Origin: Pseudomonas sp. RIT-PI-q | GTDB lineage: Bacteria; Pseudomonadota; Gammaproteobacteria; Pseudomonadales; Pseudomonadaceae | Direction: 5' to 3' | Length of the DNA stretch: 64,000 nt | Assembly (NCBI RefSeq): GCF_001297125.1 | Contig: NZ_LHPC01000028.1 | Coordinates: 186,001 to 250,000 of the forward strand | Part shown: in pieces, positions 30,988-39,249 of the stretch | How positions within the stretch are numbered: position 1 is the stretch's first letter | Layout: every line of letters begins with the position of its first letter | The notes under the pieces: model-generated | The model's database searches: none | Told to the model about the DNA's origin: nothing | The model's input: the letters and a program-made list of their open reading frames with translations, nothing else | Translations under genes and position numbers: made by a program

Positions 30988-31361
30988 TCATCCATCGCAG
31001 CGGCACACAGCTACTGCGAAGGGCCTCGAAAGGGTCCGCTCCGATTCGGAGTCGCTCTTTAAAAACTTGATGGACGCCGAGCTGGCCGATGCATAGCCAG
31101 CGGACGTACCGCGCAACGGTACGCAGCGATTCGACCTCATGTCGGCGCTGGGCATAGGAGACCTCATTCGGAGGGCGCAGCTGGAGAGGCTGCGTGGTGG
31201 TGAGTAAGCGTTTGGCCTTGGGACCTTGATCCCGTGTCGCGCTGAAAGACATCGACGGGAAAGCGACCGTTGGCCTATGCAAGGGAAAGAGATTGCCTGC
31301 CCGTTATCAGCGGGCAGGATGCTCTCCGGAAAGCCCTGAGAAGGACTTTGCGGAAAGCAGA
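30988..31361 (+). ncRNA. Structured PL leader with boxA-like element
   Basis: About 370 bases without a gene. A boxA-like CGCTCTTTAAAAA lies at 31053-31065. It is followed by hairpins at 31081-31101 (GCTGGC/GCCAGC) and 31106-31122 (GTACCG-CGCAA-CGGTAC). A strong CCTGCCCG/CGGGCAGG hairpin lies near 31294-31318. This looks like a nutL site or a put-type cis antitermination RNA. No N-like gene is evident. Confidence 0.5.
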
Positions 31362-31607
31362 CTAGCTGCGACGGCCTGAGCCGGGAGATCCACCACGAAC
31401 AGGACCACCTTTTCGCTCGTAATAACCTGAGAGGATATGCATTTCCTCCCTGCTAATTCGAGCCTCTAGAGCCCTGATCTCTGCTGGCATACCGGCGCCA
31501 CGACCAGGCGGCATGTCTTCAAACCGCTTCTTGAGCTTTTCGAGGCTTACCCGGAGCCGCTCAAGTCGCTGCTGGTGTGTCTCTTCAGGATTATTTTTGG
31601 TGGTCAT
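31362..31607 (-). CDS. Hypothetical charged protein, 81 aa
   Basis: Minus-strand gene whose ATG overlaps the stop of the gene upstream (ATGA). It is a helical, Arg/Glu-rich protein with a Gly/Arg/Ser-rich tail, possibly nucleic-acid binding. It opposes PL transcription. No family recognised. Confidence 0.5.
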   Translation of the reverse strand: MTTKNNPEETHQQRLERLRVSLEKLKKRFEDMPPGRGAGMPAEIRALEARISREEMHILSGYYERKGGPVRGGSPGSGRRS

Positions 31608-31915
31608 TTATGCCTGCCTCCGCCGGGTGATCCTCCATGGAAGACCTGAGTTTTTGAATAGAGCGTGTCGCCCTCCCCTTGCTTGTAACGAGTCTTTCGC
31701 TCGTTCCGGCAGCCCTCACACATGATTGGTGGATTCACCCAGTCAGCTCTATAGCTGAACTTGGTTGTCTTGCAGAAACGACAGTTTTTGACGAGCCAAC
31801 CGGTCTTTGACTGGGGCGGCGGTGGCTCAACGTAAGGGGTTCTAGCAGGGGAAGGGCTCGCCATTTCCATGGCGTCTTTCAGCTTCATCAATACCGCGAG
31901 GTTCTTCGGATCCAT
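31604..31915 (-). CDS. Zinc-finger protein, 103 aa
   Basis: ATG at 31915 is chosen for the AGAGGC seven bases upstream. CRFC (about 46-49) and CEGC (about 67-70) form a four-cysteine zinc finger with a basic C-terminal tail (NERKTRYKQGEG). It is coupled to the 81-aa gene. Both run against the left early operon and may be expressed from a promoter at 31916-32000. Function unknown. Confidence 0.55.
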   Translation of the reverse strand: MDPKNLAVLMKLKDAMEMASPSPARTPYVEPPPPQSKTGWLVKNCRFCKTTKFSYRADWVNPPIMCEGCRNERKTRYKQGEGDTLYSKTQVFHGGSPGGGRHK

Positions 31916-32131
31916 GGCTAATGCCTCTGATTTCACCTGGGCCTGAGATTAGCAGCGGCGTAACGCCACTACCACCCCGCCATATGCAAGCCAGCCGGCG
32001 AAGAACACCGAACACGAAATGTGCAACGACGGCCAGAGATATGAATCCGGCGATGCGCGTGGTGGAGAAACGGAATTTTTCACTGATGCACCTGGTGACG
32101 GGTGCATTGGGAAAACAACCGGAGCAGAGCC

Positions 32132-32320
32132 ATGACTCAACCAGCAATAGCACCAACGAAATGCACCCGATGCGGCAAGCCAGCAAATCCCACTATCTAT
32201 CGAAACATCATCTACCAGGCATACGACCAAGCGCGGAATCGCAAAGTGGTTCGAGACGAACGCATGCCGTTCTGTAGTGAAGAGCACGCAAGCCATGAGC
32301 AGATGAGCCGCGAAGGCTGA
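32132..32320 (+). CDS. Zinc-ribbon protein, 62 aa
   Basis: ATG at 32132 has GGAGCAGAGCC upstream. CTRCGKPA and a later CSEEH suggest a small zinc-binding ribbon. First plus-strand gene of the left early operon. No function known. Confidence 0.6.
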   Translation: MTQPAIAPTKCTRCGKPANPTIYRNIIYQAYDQARNRKVVRDERMPFCSEEHASHEQMSREG

Positions 32321-32565
32321 CCGCATCACCTCTGCCCATTCGATGAGTGGGCAGACGGATGCTCAAGTCTCCAGCGCCGTGCAATACAGGCCCTGTACCG
32401 AACAACTAAAACGCATCACGGCGAGCCTTATGACAGATAAGACTCACCATTCTCGACATGACCAAACCCGCATGCACTCCCCTCCGCGCCCAACGGCAAC
32501 CAGCGAAAGGGATGAGTGCAGCCGAGTTTTGTTGGATCAGCACTGCCACTCTTGGAGGCGACGCC

Positions 32566-32814
32566 ATGGCAACCAGTTATGCAGACAGTGCGCAGGCCCG
32601 AGAGTGGGATCGGCGCTACGACGCTTGGGGGCGCGATAAGAGGCGTCAACTAAATGAGTTCCACGACTATGAAGCTGCGGAGCAGTTGCGCACTCAGGCG
32701 CTGGCTGATCGTGGCGCCCGTGCAATTGAAGAGCGCAAAAGCCTGAAACGCCGTATCGGCCTGGTAATGGCGCAGATGGAAATGGTCTGTCCGTCAACAG
32801 GAGGCGCAGCGTGA
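32566..32814 (+). CDS. Hypothetical helical protein, 82 aa
   Basis: Start at ATG 32566 behind GGAGGCGAC; the frame is open back to 32458 but without a ribosome site. The product is charged and helical. Its stop overlaps the GTG start of the next gene. The 245 bases upstream hold a CTGCCCA/TGGGCAG hairpin at about 32334-32357 and no clear gene. Confidence 0.55.
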   Translation: MATSYADSAQAREWDRRYDAWGRDKRRQLNEFHDYEAAEQLRTQALADRGARAIEERKSLKRRIGLVMAQMEMVCPSTGGAA

Positions 32815-33044
32815 ACGCTGAACAACGCGATCATCAAACGGCTGTCACCTGGATCGAGGGAGAGATCGACAACATGATCCGCGACCTCGGAAAGCCAAAC
32901 GCCAGTTCGGCGGCAACATCGGTCATTACTCTGGCCTACCTGTTGCGCGTCATCGACGACGGTGAGCAGCGTCACTATAGGGCGCGCATCGACCAGATCT
33001 ACGCCTCCTACAACGAATCGATCAAGCAGGGAGCTGCAGCATGA
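32811..33044 (+). CDS. Hypothetical protein, 77 aa
   Basis: GTG start at 32811 overlaps the upstream TGA and has AGGAGGCGC ahead. Helical, soluble. Chained by overlap to both neighbours in the early operon. No family recognised. Confidence 0.58.
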   Translation: MNAEQRDHQTAVTWIEGEIDNMIRDLGKPNASSAATSVITLAYLLRVIDDGEQRHYRARIDQIYASYNESIKQGAAA

Positions 33045-33235
33045 CCACTCCGCCAGTTAAATCGCTGATCGACGATCAGCTCGTCGAGATCGAATCGAAG
33101 CTGATCATGCTCGGCTTCGGCCTTCCGTTTAATGAAGTGATCGGCCAGCCGCGCGAGCGTGCCGTGGCAAGCCTGCCGCAACGCTTGGCGGCCACCATGA
33201 AGGGTGGGCGAATCGCGGTGAGGGTTCGGCCATGA
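33041..33235 (+). CDS. Hypothetical protein, 64 aa
   Basis: Small protein with an amphipathic centre (EIESKLIMLGFGLPFNEVIG) and a basic end. ATGA overlaps at both ends place it firmly in the operon. Function unknown. Confidence 0.58.
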   Translation: MTTPPVKSLIDDQLVEIESKLIMLGFGLPFNEVIGQPRERAVASLPQRLAATMKGGRIAVRVRP

Positions 33236-33474
33236 CCATGATTTGCAAAAACTGCAACAGGCTCGGCATCCACTGGGTTGGGCCATACGGAAATCTGACC
33301 GGCACCAAATGCCCGCACTGTAACGGCACGAATTGCCAGCGCGATGTGCAGCCAGAAGCTGCCGACGAAGAAGAGGTCGACGAAGAGGTTGCGTGTGGGT
33401 GCGGACGCAAGTCCGGGCCGCCGAACTTCGATGACGGCCGCTACTACTGCGGCAGTCAATGGTGCATGCCATGA
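33232..33474 (+). CDS. Double zinc-knuckle protein, 80 aa
   Basis: Cysteine pairs CKNC, CPHC, CGCG and a final CGSQWC suggest two small zinc sites separated by an acidic Glu/Asp run. It is chained by overlap to the next 38-aa membrane gene. Such phage zinc-ribbon proteins are common and uncharacterised. Confidence 0.6.
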   Translation: MTMICKNCNRLGIHWVGPYGNLTGTKCPHCNGTNCQRDVQPEAADEEEVDEEVACGCGRKSGPPNFDDGRYYCGSQWCMP

Positions 33475-33587
33475 CCGCCTACCAGCGCGCCAAGCGCTAT
33501 TGGTTCTGGCGCGGCTCAGCCATCGCCTTGCTGTTCTTCACTGCCTGGATGCTGGCAAGCGCCTACTCCGGCCAGCTCACTCAGTAA
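33471..33587 (+). CDS. 38-aa single-pass membrane protein
   Basis: ATG at 33471 overlaps the previous TGA. A basic N-terminus (YQRAKRYWFWR) precedes one hydrophobic helix (SAIALLFFTAWMLASAY), giving an N-in topology. It stands just before the recombination genes. Too small to assign. Confidence 0.5.
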   Translation: MTAYQRAKRYWFWRGSAIALLFFTAWMLASAYSGQLTQ

Positions 33588-33630
33588 CCCACACCTTCAA
33601 ACGCTGCGTGCATCGCGGCAAGGAATCCTC

Positions 33631-34455
33631 ATGTCCGCAGTAATGAAGCAGGCAGACAACTTGCCGGCGTTGTCCGAAGACGCGCTCGTAGAGGTGCTGA
33701 GCGGAAGCCTGTACCCGGGTGCAGAACGCAACTCCGTCGTAATGGTTCTGGCGTACTGCCAAGCCGCGCACCTCGATCCGATGCTGAAACCGGTGCACAT
33801 CGTTCCAATCTGGAATTCAAAAGCGAAAAAGATGCAGGACACGGTCATGCCGGGAATCGGCCTCTACCGCATCCAGGCAGCCCGCACCGGGCAATACGCC
33901 GGCATCAGCGATCCTGAATATGGGCCGCCGATTACCGCGAAGCTGTCTGGTGTGGATGTCATCTACCCAGAATGGTGTCGGGTAACCGTAAAGCGGCAGA
34001 TGTCCAACGGTCTTGTCGCCGAGTTCACCGCCAACGAGCGCTGGCTTGAAAACTACGCCACCGCCAGCAAGGACAGCGCTGCGCCAAACGCTATGTGGAA
34101 GCGCCGCGCCTTCGCCCAGCTCGCCAAGTGCGCCGAGGCCCAGGCCCTGCGCAAGGCGTTCCCGGAAGTTGGATCGGCCCCTACAGCCGACGAAATGGAA
34201 GGCAAAACGTTCGAAGAGGCGGCGCGCGATGTGAGCCCGCCGCAACAACAGCGCCCCCAACCAGATCCTGAAGGCCTTCCCGCCTACTCCGACGATCTGC
34301 TCGCCGAGAACATCGTCAAGTGGCAGCCGCTGATTGATTCAAACCGAACCAGCCCCGAACACCTGATCGCGACCATCAGCAGCAAGTACGCGCTGAGCCC
34401 CGCACAGATTGAAAAAATCAACAACCTCAAAGCCCTCGATGGAGATGCAGCATGA
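33631..34455 (+). CDS. bet: Bet/RecT-family single-strand annealing protein
   Basis: 274 aa. The Red-beta core is clear: LYPGAERNSVVMVLAYCQAA, LKPVHIVPIWNSKAKKMQDT, GLYRIQAARTGQYAGISDPE, and later MWKRRAFAQLAKCAEAQALR. The C-terminal 70 residues are linker plus a small helical domain. The stop overlaps the exonuclease start, so the pair should be made together. It anneals single-stranded ends produced by the partner exonuclease. Confidence 0.92.
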   Translation: MSAVMKQADNLPALSEDALVEVLSGSLYPGAERNSVVMVLAYCQAAHLDPMLKPVHIVPIWNSKAKKMQDTVMPGIGLYRIQAARTGQYAGISDPEYGPPITAKLSGVDVIYPEWCRVTVKRQMSNGLVAEFTANERWLENYATASKDSAAPNAMWKRRAFAQLAKCAEAQALRKAFPEVGSAPTADEMEGKTFEEAARDVSPPQQQRPQPDPEGLPAYSDDLLAENIVKWQPLIDSNRTSPEHLIATISSKYALSPAQIEKINNLKALDGDAA

Positions 34456-36110
34456 AAATTCACAACGTAGTTCAAGGCTCCGTCGAGTGGCATACATTGC
34501 GCACCAAGCACTTCACCGCGTCCGAAGCTCCGGCAATGAAGGGGGCATCGAAGTACCAGACCCGCACCGAACTGCTAACTCTGAAAAAGACCGGCATCGC
34601 GCCGGACGTGACGCAGTCGCAGCAGTACATCTTCGACAAGGGCCACGCCACTGAGGCAGCCGCCCGCCCGCTGGTTGAAGTGATGATCGGCGAAGAGCTG
34701 TATCCGGTCGTTGGAACGCTGGGCAACTTGCTTGCTTCGATGGATGGCGCGACGATGCTCGGCGAGACATTGTTCGAGCATAAGCTCTGGAACGAATCGC
34801 TGGTCGCTCAGGTGAAGGCCGAAGACCTCGCCCCGCATTACTACTGGCAGCTTGAGCAGCAGCTGCTGGTGAGCGGCGCCGAGCGCGTGATCTTTGTTTG
34901 CTCCGATGGCACCGCCGAGAACTTCGTCAGCATGGAATACCGACCAGTCGCCGGCCGCGCCGCACAGCTGATCGAAGGTTGGAAACAATTCGAGGTCGAT
35001 CTGGCAAACTTCGAAATGGCAGACGCCCCTTCGATTGTCGTCGGAAAGGCGCCTGACGAGCTGCCGGCGCTGCGCATTGAGCTGACCGGCATGGTTACCG
35101 CCAGCAATCTGAAAGTGTTCGAGCAATCGGCGCTGGCGGTCATCGACTCGGTGAAAACCGAACTGACCACCGATCAAGACTTCGCCGACGCCAAGAAGGC
35201 AGTGAAGTGGTGCGGCGATGTCGAAGAAGCGGTAGCGGCCGCGAAGAAGCAGGCGCTGTCGCAAACCGCCACCATAGACGAACTGTTCTCGTCGCTGGAT
35301 CGTGTCTCAGCCCACGCCCGCGAAACTCGCCTGAAGGTCGACAAGCTGGTGAAGGCGCAGGAACTGCTGGTCAAGTCAAGCATCAAGCAGAAGGCCGAAA
35401 AGGCGCTGGCTGATCACATCGCGGCGATCAACAAGACCCTAGGCAAAGTGGTTCTGCCAGCAGTCGCCTCTGACTTCCTTAGCGCCATGAAGAACAAGCG
35501 CACCATCGCCAGCCTGCAGGATGCAGTTGATACCGAACTGGCCCGGGGGAAAATCGATGCCAGCCAAGCCGCAGATTGCATTCGCTTGAACCTGACCAGC
35601 CTCGCCGAGTTGGCCGCCGATCACGCATTCCTGTTCAGCGACATGCAGCAATTGGTGACAAAAGCCAATGACGACCTGGTGACGTTGATCAAATTTCGGA
35701 TCTCGGAACATGAGAAAGCCGAGGAAGAGAAAGCCGAAGCAACCCGCAAGCGGATCCGTGAGGAGGAGTTGCAGCGGATCGCCGACGAAGACAAGGCGAA
35801 GCAGGCCGCCGCAGCCATTGTTGAACCAGCACCAGCGGTAACGAATGCGCCTGTAACGACACCGACGGCAGTCAGGGCTGCCGCTACAGCTCACCCGGCA
35901 ATATCGAAACCGGTCGCGGCACCGGCAACCCAGCCCTTGAATTTGCAGGCTGAGGTCTTCGATCTGGAGGAGCTGGTCAAAGCCGTGGCCTACGGGCAAG
36001 CACCTCTCTCAGTTCTGTCCGTCAACTGGGACGCGCTCGACGCACTTGTTGCGGACCAGGGTTCCAAATTCAGCATGGCCGGCGTGAGGCTGGTGAAGGT
36101 GGCCGCATGA
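34452..36110 (+). CDS. YqaJ/lambda Exo-type nuclease with long C-terminal part
   Basis: 552 aa. The N-terminal 190 residues are a YqaJ viral exonuclease: WHTLRTKHFTASEAPA, catalytic D98, E109 and K111 in SMDGATMLGETLFEHK, and YYWQLEQQLLVSGAE. The remaining 360 residues are mostly coiled coil, ending in a small FDLEELVKAVAYGQAPLSVL domain. Lambda Exo has only 226 aa, so the extension is a notable addition. It should digest 5' strands and hand the 3' strand to Bet. Confidence 0.88.
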   Translation: MKIHNVVQGSVEWHTLRTKHFTASEAPAMKGASKYQTRTELLTLKKTGIAPDVTQSQQYIFDKGHATEAAARPLVEVMIGEELYPVVGTLGNLLASMDGATMLGETLFEHKLWNESLVAQVKAEDLAPHYYWQLEQQLLVSGAERVIFVCSDGTAENFVSMEYRPVAGRAAQLIEGWKQFEVDLANFEMADAPSIVVGKAPDELPALRIELTGMVTASNLKVFEQSALAVIDSVKTELTTDQDFADAKKAVKWCGDVEEAVAAAKKQALSQTATIDELFSSLDRVSAHARETRLKVDKLVKAQELLVKSSIKQKAEKALADHIAAINKTLGKVVLPAVASDFLSAMKNKRTIASLQDAVDTELARGKIDASQAADCIRLNLTSLAELAADHAFLFSDMQQLVTKANDDLVTLIKFRISEHEKAEEEKAEATRKRIREEELQRIADEDKAKQAAAAIVEPAPAVTNAPVTTPTAVRAAATAHPAISKPVAAPATQPLNLQAEVFDLEELVKAVAYGQAPLSVLSVNWDALDALVADQGSKFSMAGVRLVKVAA

Positions 36111-36349
36111 TCAGTAACCTGAAATACGACATTGAGTTCCGGCGTGATAAAGCGCTGGAGCTTTCCAGCCGGGTCGAACAGCACCTAGCCGCGGGCGGGC
36201 GGTTCTCCAGATCGGAGCCCGCTCAAATCAATCCACCACCTGCTGAGCGCTCCGCAAAGATCGATCCCGAAACCATCCTCAAGCGCCGGCGCCCAGCCAT
36301 TACCGTAGCTGAGCGCAAGGCGCTGCGGAAGCTCGCGGAGGCGCTATGA
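36107..36349 (+). CDS. Hypothetical protein, 80 aa
   Basis: Overlaps the exonuclease stop (ATGA) and the next start. A helical N-terminus, a Pro-rich middle and a basic C-terminal helix (ILKRRRPAITVAERKALRKL). Probably a small nucleic-acid-associated early protein. No family recognised. Confidence 0.55.
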   Translation: MISNLKYDIEFRRDKALELSSRVEQHLAAGGRFSRSEPAQINPPPAERSAKIDPETILKRRRPAITVAERKALRKLAEAL

Positions 36350-36807
36350 GCAAGCGGAAACCGAACAACGGCTTTGCCCGCGCCGAACGCAGCTGCCGGG
36401 CGCTTCTCAGCACCAATCACGTCGCTGTCGTGAACATTGACCCAAGCGGCTCGCAGATCATGGCGAACTGGAAGAACTGTCGGCAGATCCGGAGCTTGGC
36501 GATTGCCAACGCTCTTTTCGACTTCTCCTACCGCTGGACGATCTACCTCAGCGCCATGTGTCGGGACGAGCGCGGCGTCGAGTACGTCAAGTCGGTGGAG
36601 ATATCGCCCGAGGGCATCTATAAGGTCGAGCGCCTGACGGATGCCATCGAGCATTACTACCTTGAGCTGCGAAACAGCTGCAACCTGAATCACCTGGTTG
36701 CGTCTGGATGGATTGCAGTTCCCGCCGAGGTATCGCTTGAAGAGGCGCAGGCCGCGAAGTTGTTTTATGCGGCCGGTGTCTGGCATCAGCTGAAGGTCGC
36801 CGCGTGA
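36346..36807 (+). CDS. Hypothetical protein, 153 aa
   Basis: Soluble alpha/beta protein (RWTIYLSAMCRDERGVEYVK, VERLTDAIEHYYLELRNSCN). It is in frame-overlap order with the preceding gene. Conserved look but no domain identified. Early operon, between recombination and the small basic protein. Confidence 0.58.
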   Translation: MSKRKPNNGFARAERSCRALLSTNHVAVVNIDPSGSQIMANWKNCRQIRSLAIANALFDFSYRWTIYLSAMCRDERGVEYVKSVEISPEGIYKVERLTDAIEHYYLELRNSCNLNHLVASGWIAVPAEVSLEEAQAAKLFYAAGVWHQLKVAA

Positions 36808-36882
36808 GACGTTCCAGACCCCAACAACGCAAACGACAAACCTGGCTGGCGATGCCGGCCAGCGGCATAGAAGAGGTTGGCC

Positions 36883-37206
36883 ATGGCAGCCGCACAGAAA
36901 GATCGATCGGCAAAGACTGCGGCGAGGCGAAAGACTCGCGGCGAGGAGGAAATCAGGCTGCACTGCATGGCCGGAACACGCCAAGCACTTGCTGAACTGA
37001 TGGCCTGGAGCGGCATCGAAGAACAGGGCGAGGCCATCACGCTAATGATTTATCATCTTCATGCATTAGGGCCTCAAAAGTCCGCCCCGCTGATGGCCCC
37101 GCCGCGACACGTTTACGAGATCCCCGCAAATGTGTCGCTGGCTTTTCACCGAAAGAGCATGCTGATGATTCAGCAGGATTCGGGGGATGAGATTATCGCT
37201 CCTTAG
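36883..37206 (+). CDS. Possible ribbon-helix-helix regulator, 107 aa
   Basis: ATG at 36883 has GAAGAGG upstream. A basic N-terminal arm (AKTAARRKTRGEEEIRLHC) leads into two predicted helices (TRQALAELMAWSGIEEQGEA, ITLMIYHLHALG). This could be a ribbon-helix-helix DNA-binding fold. The coding sequence contains a near-copy of the CGCGACAC/GTGTCGC palindrome (37103-37138), so autoregulation is conceivable. Its 3' end overlaps the minus-strand GYQP gene by 14 bases. Confidence 0.5.
   Translation: MAAAQKDRSAKTAARRKTRGEEEIRLHCMAGTRQALAELMAWSGIEEQGEAITLMIYHLHALGPQKSAPLMAPPRHVYEIPANVSLAFHRKSMLMIQQDSGDEIIAP
37103..37138. repeat. Third CGCGACAC / GTGTCGC pair
   Basis: CGCGACAC at 37103-37110 and GTGTCGC at 37132-37138 are 21 bases apart, one more than in the two intergenic copies. 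It lies inside a coding sequence, so chance cannot be excluded. Confidence 0.35.
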
Positions 37207-37366
37207 GTGGAGAAGGTACGTTGGTCGGGTTGTCACCCGAACTTACTGGCTGATATCCGCCCTTCGGATTCGTTTTGTGGGGTGTTTCAAGTATGGGCTG
37301 ATAGCCTTTTTCAAGCTTTTCACGGGCAGGCTGGTAGCCATCATGAGTTGGTACTTTATTCGCCAT
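37193..37366 (-). CDS. 57-aa protein with three GYQP repeats
   Basis: ATG at 37366 with AAGGAAAGAG upstream; TAA at 37195-37193. The product is polar and probably unfolded, with GYQP at residues 10-13, 21-24 and 37-40, and a Pro-rich, basic C-terminus. It starts 10 bases after the DUF6338 gene stop, so the two form one unit. I recall similar short Gly-Tyr-Pro proteins beside DUF6338 genes elsewhere but cannot verify it here. Confidence 0.68.
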   Translation of the reverse strand: MANKVPTHDGYQPAREKLEKGYQPILETPHKTNPKGGYQPVSSGDNPTNVPSPPKER

Positions 37367-37376
37367 GTCTCTTTCC

Positions 37377-37967
37377 TTATTGGTAGTGTGAAAACTCTAA
37401 ATAAGATATTTCCGACGCCATCACCAGAACACCTGCACTGCCTTTAATAGCACGCTCAAGAATTCCTTCCGGGCTTACTATCCATGCTTCTTCCAAGTAG
37501 ATCTGCTCTTCAACAGGATAGCTGGAGGCGAATGATTTCCCTGAGTACTTGCCCCCCACCATTTTTCCGCTTTTGAGGTAGATAACGATCCAAAACGGTT
37601 TCGAACTCTCAAAAACGTAGTCCCATGGCTTGGCGGTTGGATGCGGAGCGGACCCCTTGAACCTCTCATGAGTCCTTAGCCATTTCCAACAAAGCACGAG
37701 CAGAAACGGCGAAATGAAAAGCACGAAGACGTAAAAAAGGTAGTACAGCGAGGGATGGACGGACATCAAGCCGCTCCCCTCTACGTACACCACGGCCCAA
37801 AACAACAATGCATAATTGATGCAACTGTAAGCGATCGCATCTATCAATTGGTCCGACGCGCTACGAACCGTCCCAGGAAAAATCAGCTGATAAAACTTGA
37901 TGCTGAGAAACCCTGGGATAACGAACGCGATAAATAAGACGAGTTTGTCAACTTCCCAAATATCCAT
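37377..37967 (-). CDS. DUF6338-type membrane protein
   Basis: 196 aa. Three hydrophobic segments occupy the first 100 residues (about 8-28, 43-62, 75-98). A cytoplasmic domain of about 95 residues follows, starting WDYVFESSKPFWIVIYLKSG and ending in a beta-rich EEAWIVSPEGILERAI block. This is the DUF6338 layout. It runs against the early operon, is visibly richer in A+T than its neighbours, and has the GYQP protein as partner. Looks like a transferred accessory module. Confidence 0.72.
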   Translation of the reverse strand: MDIWEVDKLVLFIAFVIPGFLSIKFYQLIFPGTVRSASDQLIDAIAYSCINYALLFWAVVYVEGSGLMSVHPSLYYLFYVFVLFISPFLLVLCWKWLRTHERFKGSAPHPTAKPWDYVFESSKPFWIVIYLKSGKMVGGKYSGKSFASSYPVEEQIYLEEAWIVSPEGILERAIKGSAGVLVMASEISYLEFSHYQ

Positions 37968-38085
37968 GTCGCACTAATCCTAAGCAGAAGGCTGCGCAGG
38001 ATCTTGAGTCAACCCCCCAAGAAAATCCACCACTTCCCCTGCCGCATCCGATCACGGAGGGCGGCGCCTACTCGAGGTAATCGCA

Positions 38086-39093
38086 ATGCCTGTTCTCCAC
38101 AGCATCATCCACAAGATCGACAAGAAGCCCGACGGCAGCCCCGCGATCCTACACGTCAGCAGCGGCGAACTGGTCGAGAGCGAAGCCCGCGACGACCTGA
38201 TTCAACAGCTCAACGAAAGCTACAACGCTAAAACGGGCAAGGCTTGGGGCTTCTTTCACGCCGAATCGGGCGCCCATCCTTTCAGTGGTTGGCTAGGCAA
38301 GTACCTGGCTGGCACCAAAGATTTCACGGAGTTCAGCAACGTCGCCGTCGAGCATCTGACAAGGCTCATGGAAGAATCCAACCTATCGATTGGTGGCAAC
38401 GCCATCTTCTGCCATTACCTGCAAGGTATGACCGACTATTTGGTTATTGCCCTGGTGCAGGAAACCGAAGCAGTGACCATGACCGACGGACTAACGCTGA
38501 TGACGATCAGGCGCCTGGATCTGGATCACATCCATTTGGCCGCACGCATCAATCTCAGTGAGTGGAAGAGCAATCCCAAGTCGCGCCAGTACATCTCGTT
38601 CATCAAGGGCAAGAACGGCCGCCGGGCAAGCGAGTATTTCCGCGACTTCATCGGCTGCCAAGAGGGTGTCGACGGACCAGGTGAAACCCGCACCCTGCTC
38701 AAGGCGTTCAGTGACTTCGTTGAAAGCGAAGACCTCGGCGAGGAGTCAGCCCGCGAGAAGACCAACACTTTGGTCAGCTACGCGATGGCTCAAGCCAAGC
38801 TCGGCGAGCCGGTCACGCTCGATGAGTTGTCCGAAGTGCTCGATGACGACCAACCAAAGGCGTTTGCCAACTTCATCCGAGACAAGGAATACGGCCTGTC
38901 GGCTTCACTCCCACCGGACAAAAAGACCCTGAACAAATTCCGGCGTTTCACCGGCCGCATCGATGGCTTATCGATTAGCTTCGAGCAGCACCTGCTCGGC
39001 TCCAAAGTCGAGTTCGACGAAGTCGGCTGCACTCTGACGCTGCGCAGCCTGCCGACTCAGCTCACCGACCAGCTCAAACGCGCAGCCGCCTGA
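38086..39093 (+). CDS. YejK/NdpA nucleoid-associated protein
   Basis: 335 aa, the family's usual length. Family features include the early [13 protein letters not shown] and [16 protein letters not shown] segments and the later [20 protein letters not shown] and [20 protein letters not shown]. YejK binds double-stranded DNA and associates with replication and RNA polymerase machinery in enterobacteria. Phage copies may alter host nucleoid or protect phage DNA. The host gene is expected elsewhere. Confidence 0.9.
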   Translation: MPVLHSIIHKIDKKPDGSPAILHVSSGELVESEARDDLIQQLNESYNAKTGKAWGFFHAESGAHPFSGWLGKYLAGTKDFTEFSNVAVEHLTRLMEESNLSIGGNAIFCHYLQGMTDYLVIALVQETEAVTMTDGLTLMTIRRLDLDHIHLAARINLSEWKSNPKSRQYISFIKGKNGRRASEYFRDFIGCQEGVDGPGETRTLLKAFSDFVESEDLGEESAREKTNTLVSYAMAQAKLGEPVTLDELSEVLDDDQPKAFANFIRDKEYGLSASLPPDKKTLNKFRRFTGRIDGLSISFEQHLLGSKVEFDEVGCTLTLRSLPTQLTDQLKRAAA

Positions 39094-39165
39094 CCCTCAT
39101 GCCGATCAGTTCGTGGCGCTGACCCGCAAACATTGCTAATGCCGCGATCTGCGTATCAGGGCCAA

Positions 39166-39240
39166 ATGCGTACTCACCGATACCTAAAGGCGCCCGATCA
39201 TAAACGGGAAGACCAAGCCGCCGAAGATTGGCTGGATTGA
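39166..39240 (+). CDS. Possible 24-aa peptide
   Basis: ATG at 39166 with AGGG four bases ahead gives MRTHRYLKAPDHKREDQAAE followed by four residues and TGA. Composition is protein-like but the frame is very short. It is listed because the 156 bases between YejK and the next gene otherwise hold nothing. Confidence 0.3.
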   Translation: MRTHRYLKAPDHKREDQAAEDWLD

Positions 39241-39249
39241 GTGCGCACA

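Noticed and set aside
30911..31282. 123-codon minus frame across OL and the leader
   Set aside because: Covers operators and hairpins; no ribosome site; unlike a protein.
31949..32329. 126-codon minus frame with hydrophobic stretches
   Set aside because: Opposes the 32132 zinc-ribbon gene, lacks a ribosome site and has no conserved pattern.
36804..36995. 63-codon plus frame starting at GTGA after the 153-aa gene
   Set aside because: Mostly overlaps the 36883 gene, which has a better ribosome site; the composition looks like an out-of-frame reading.
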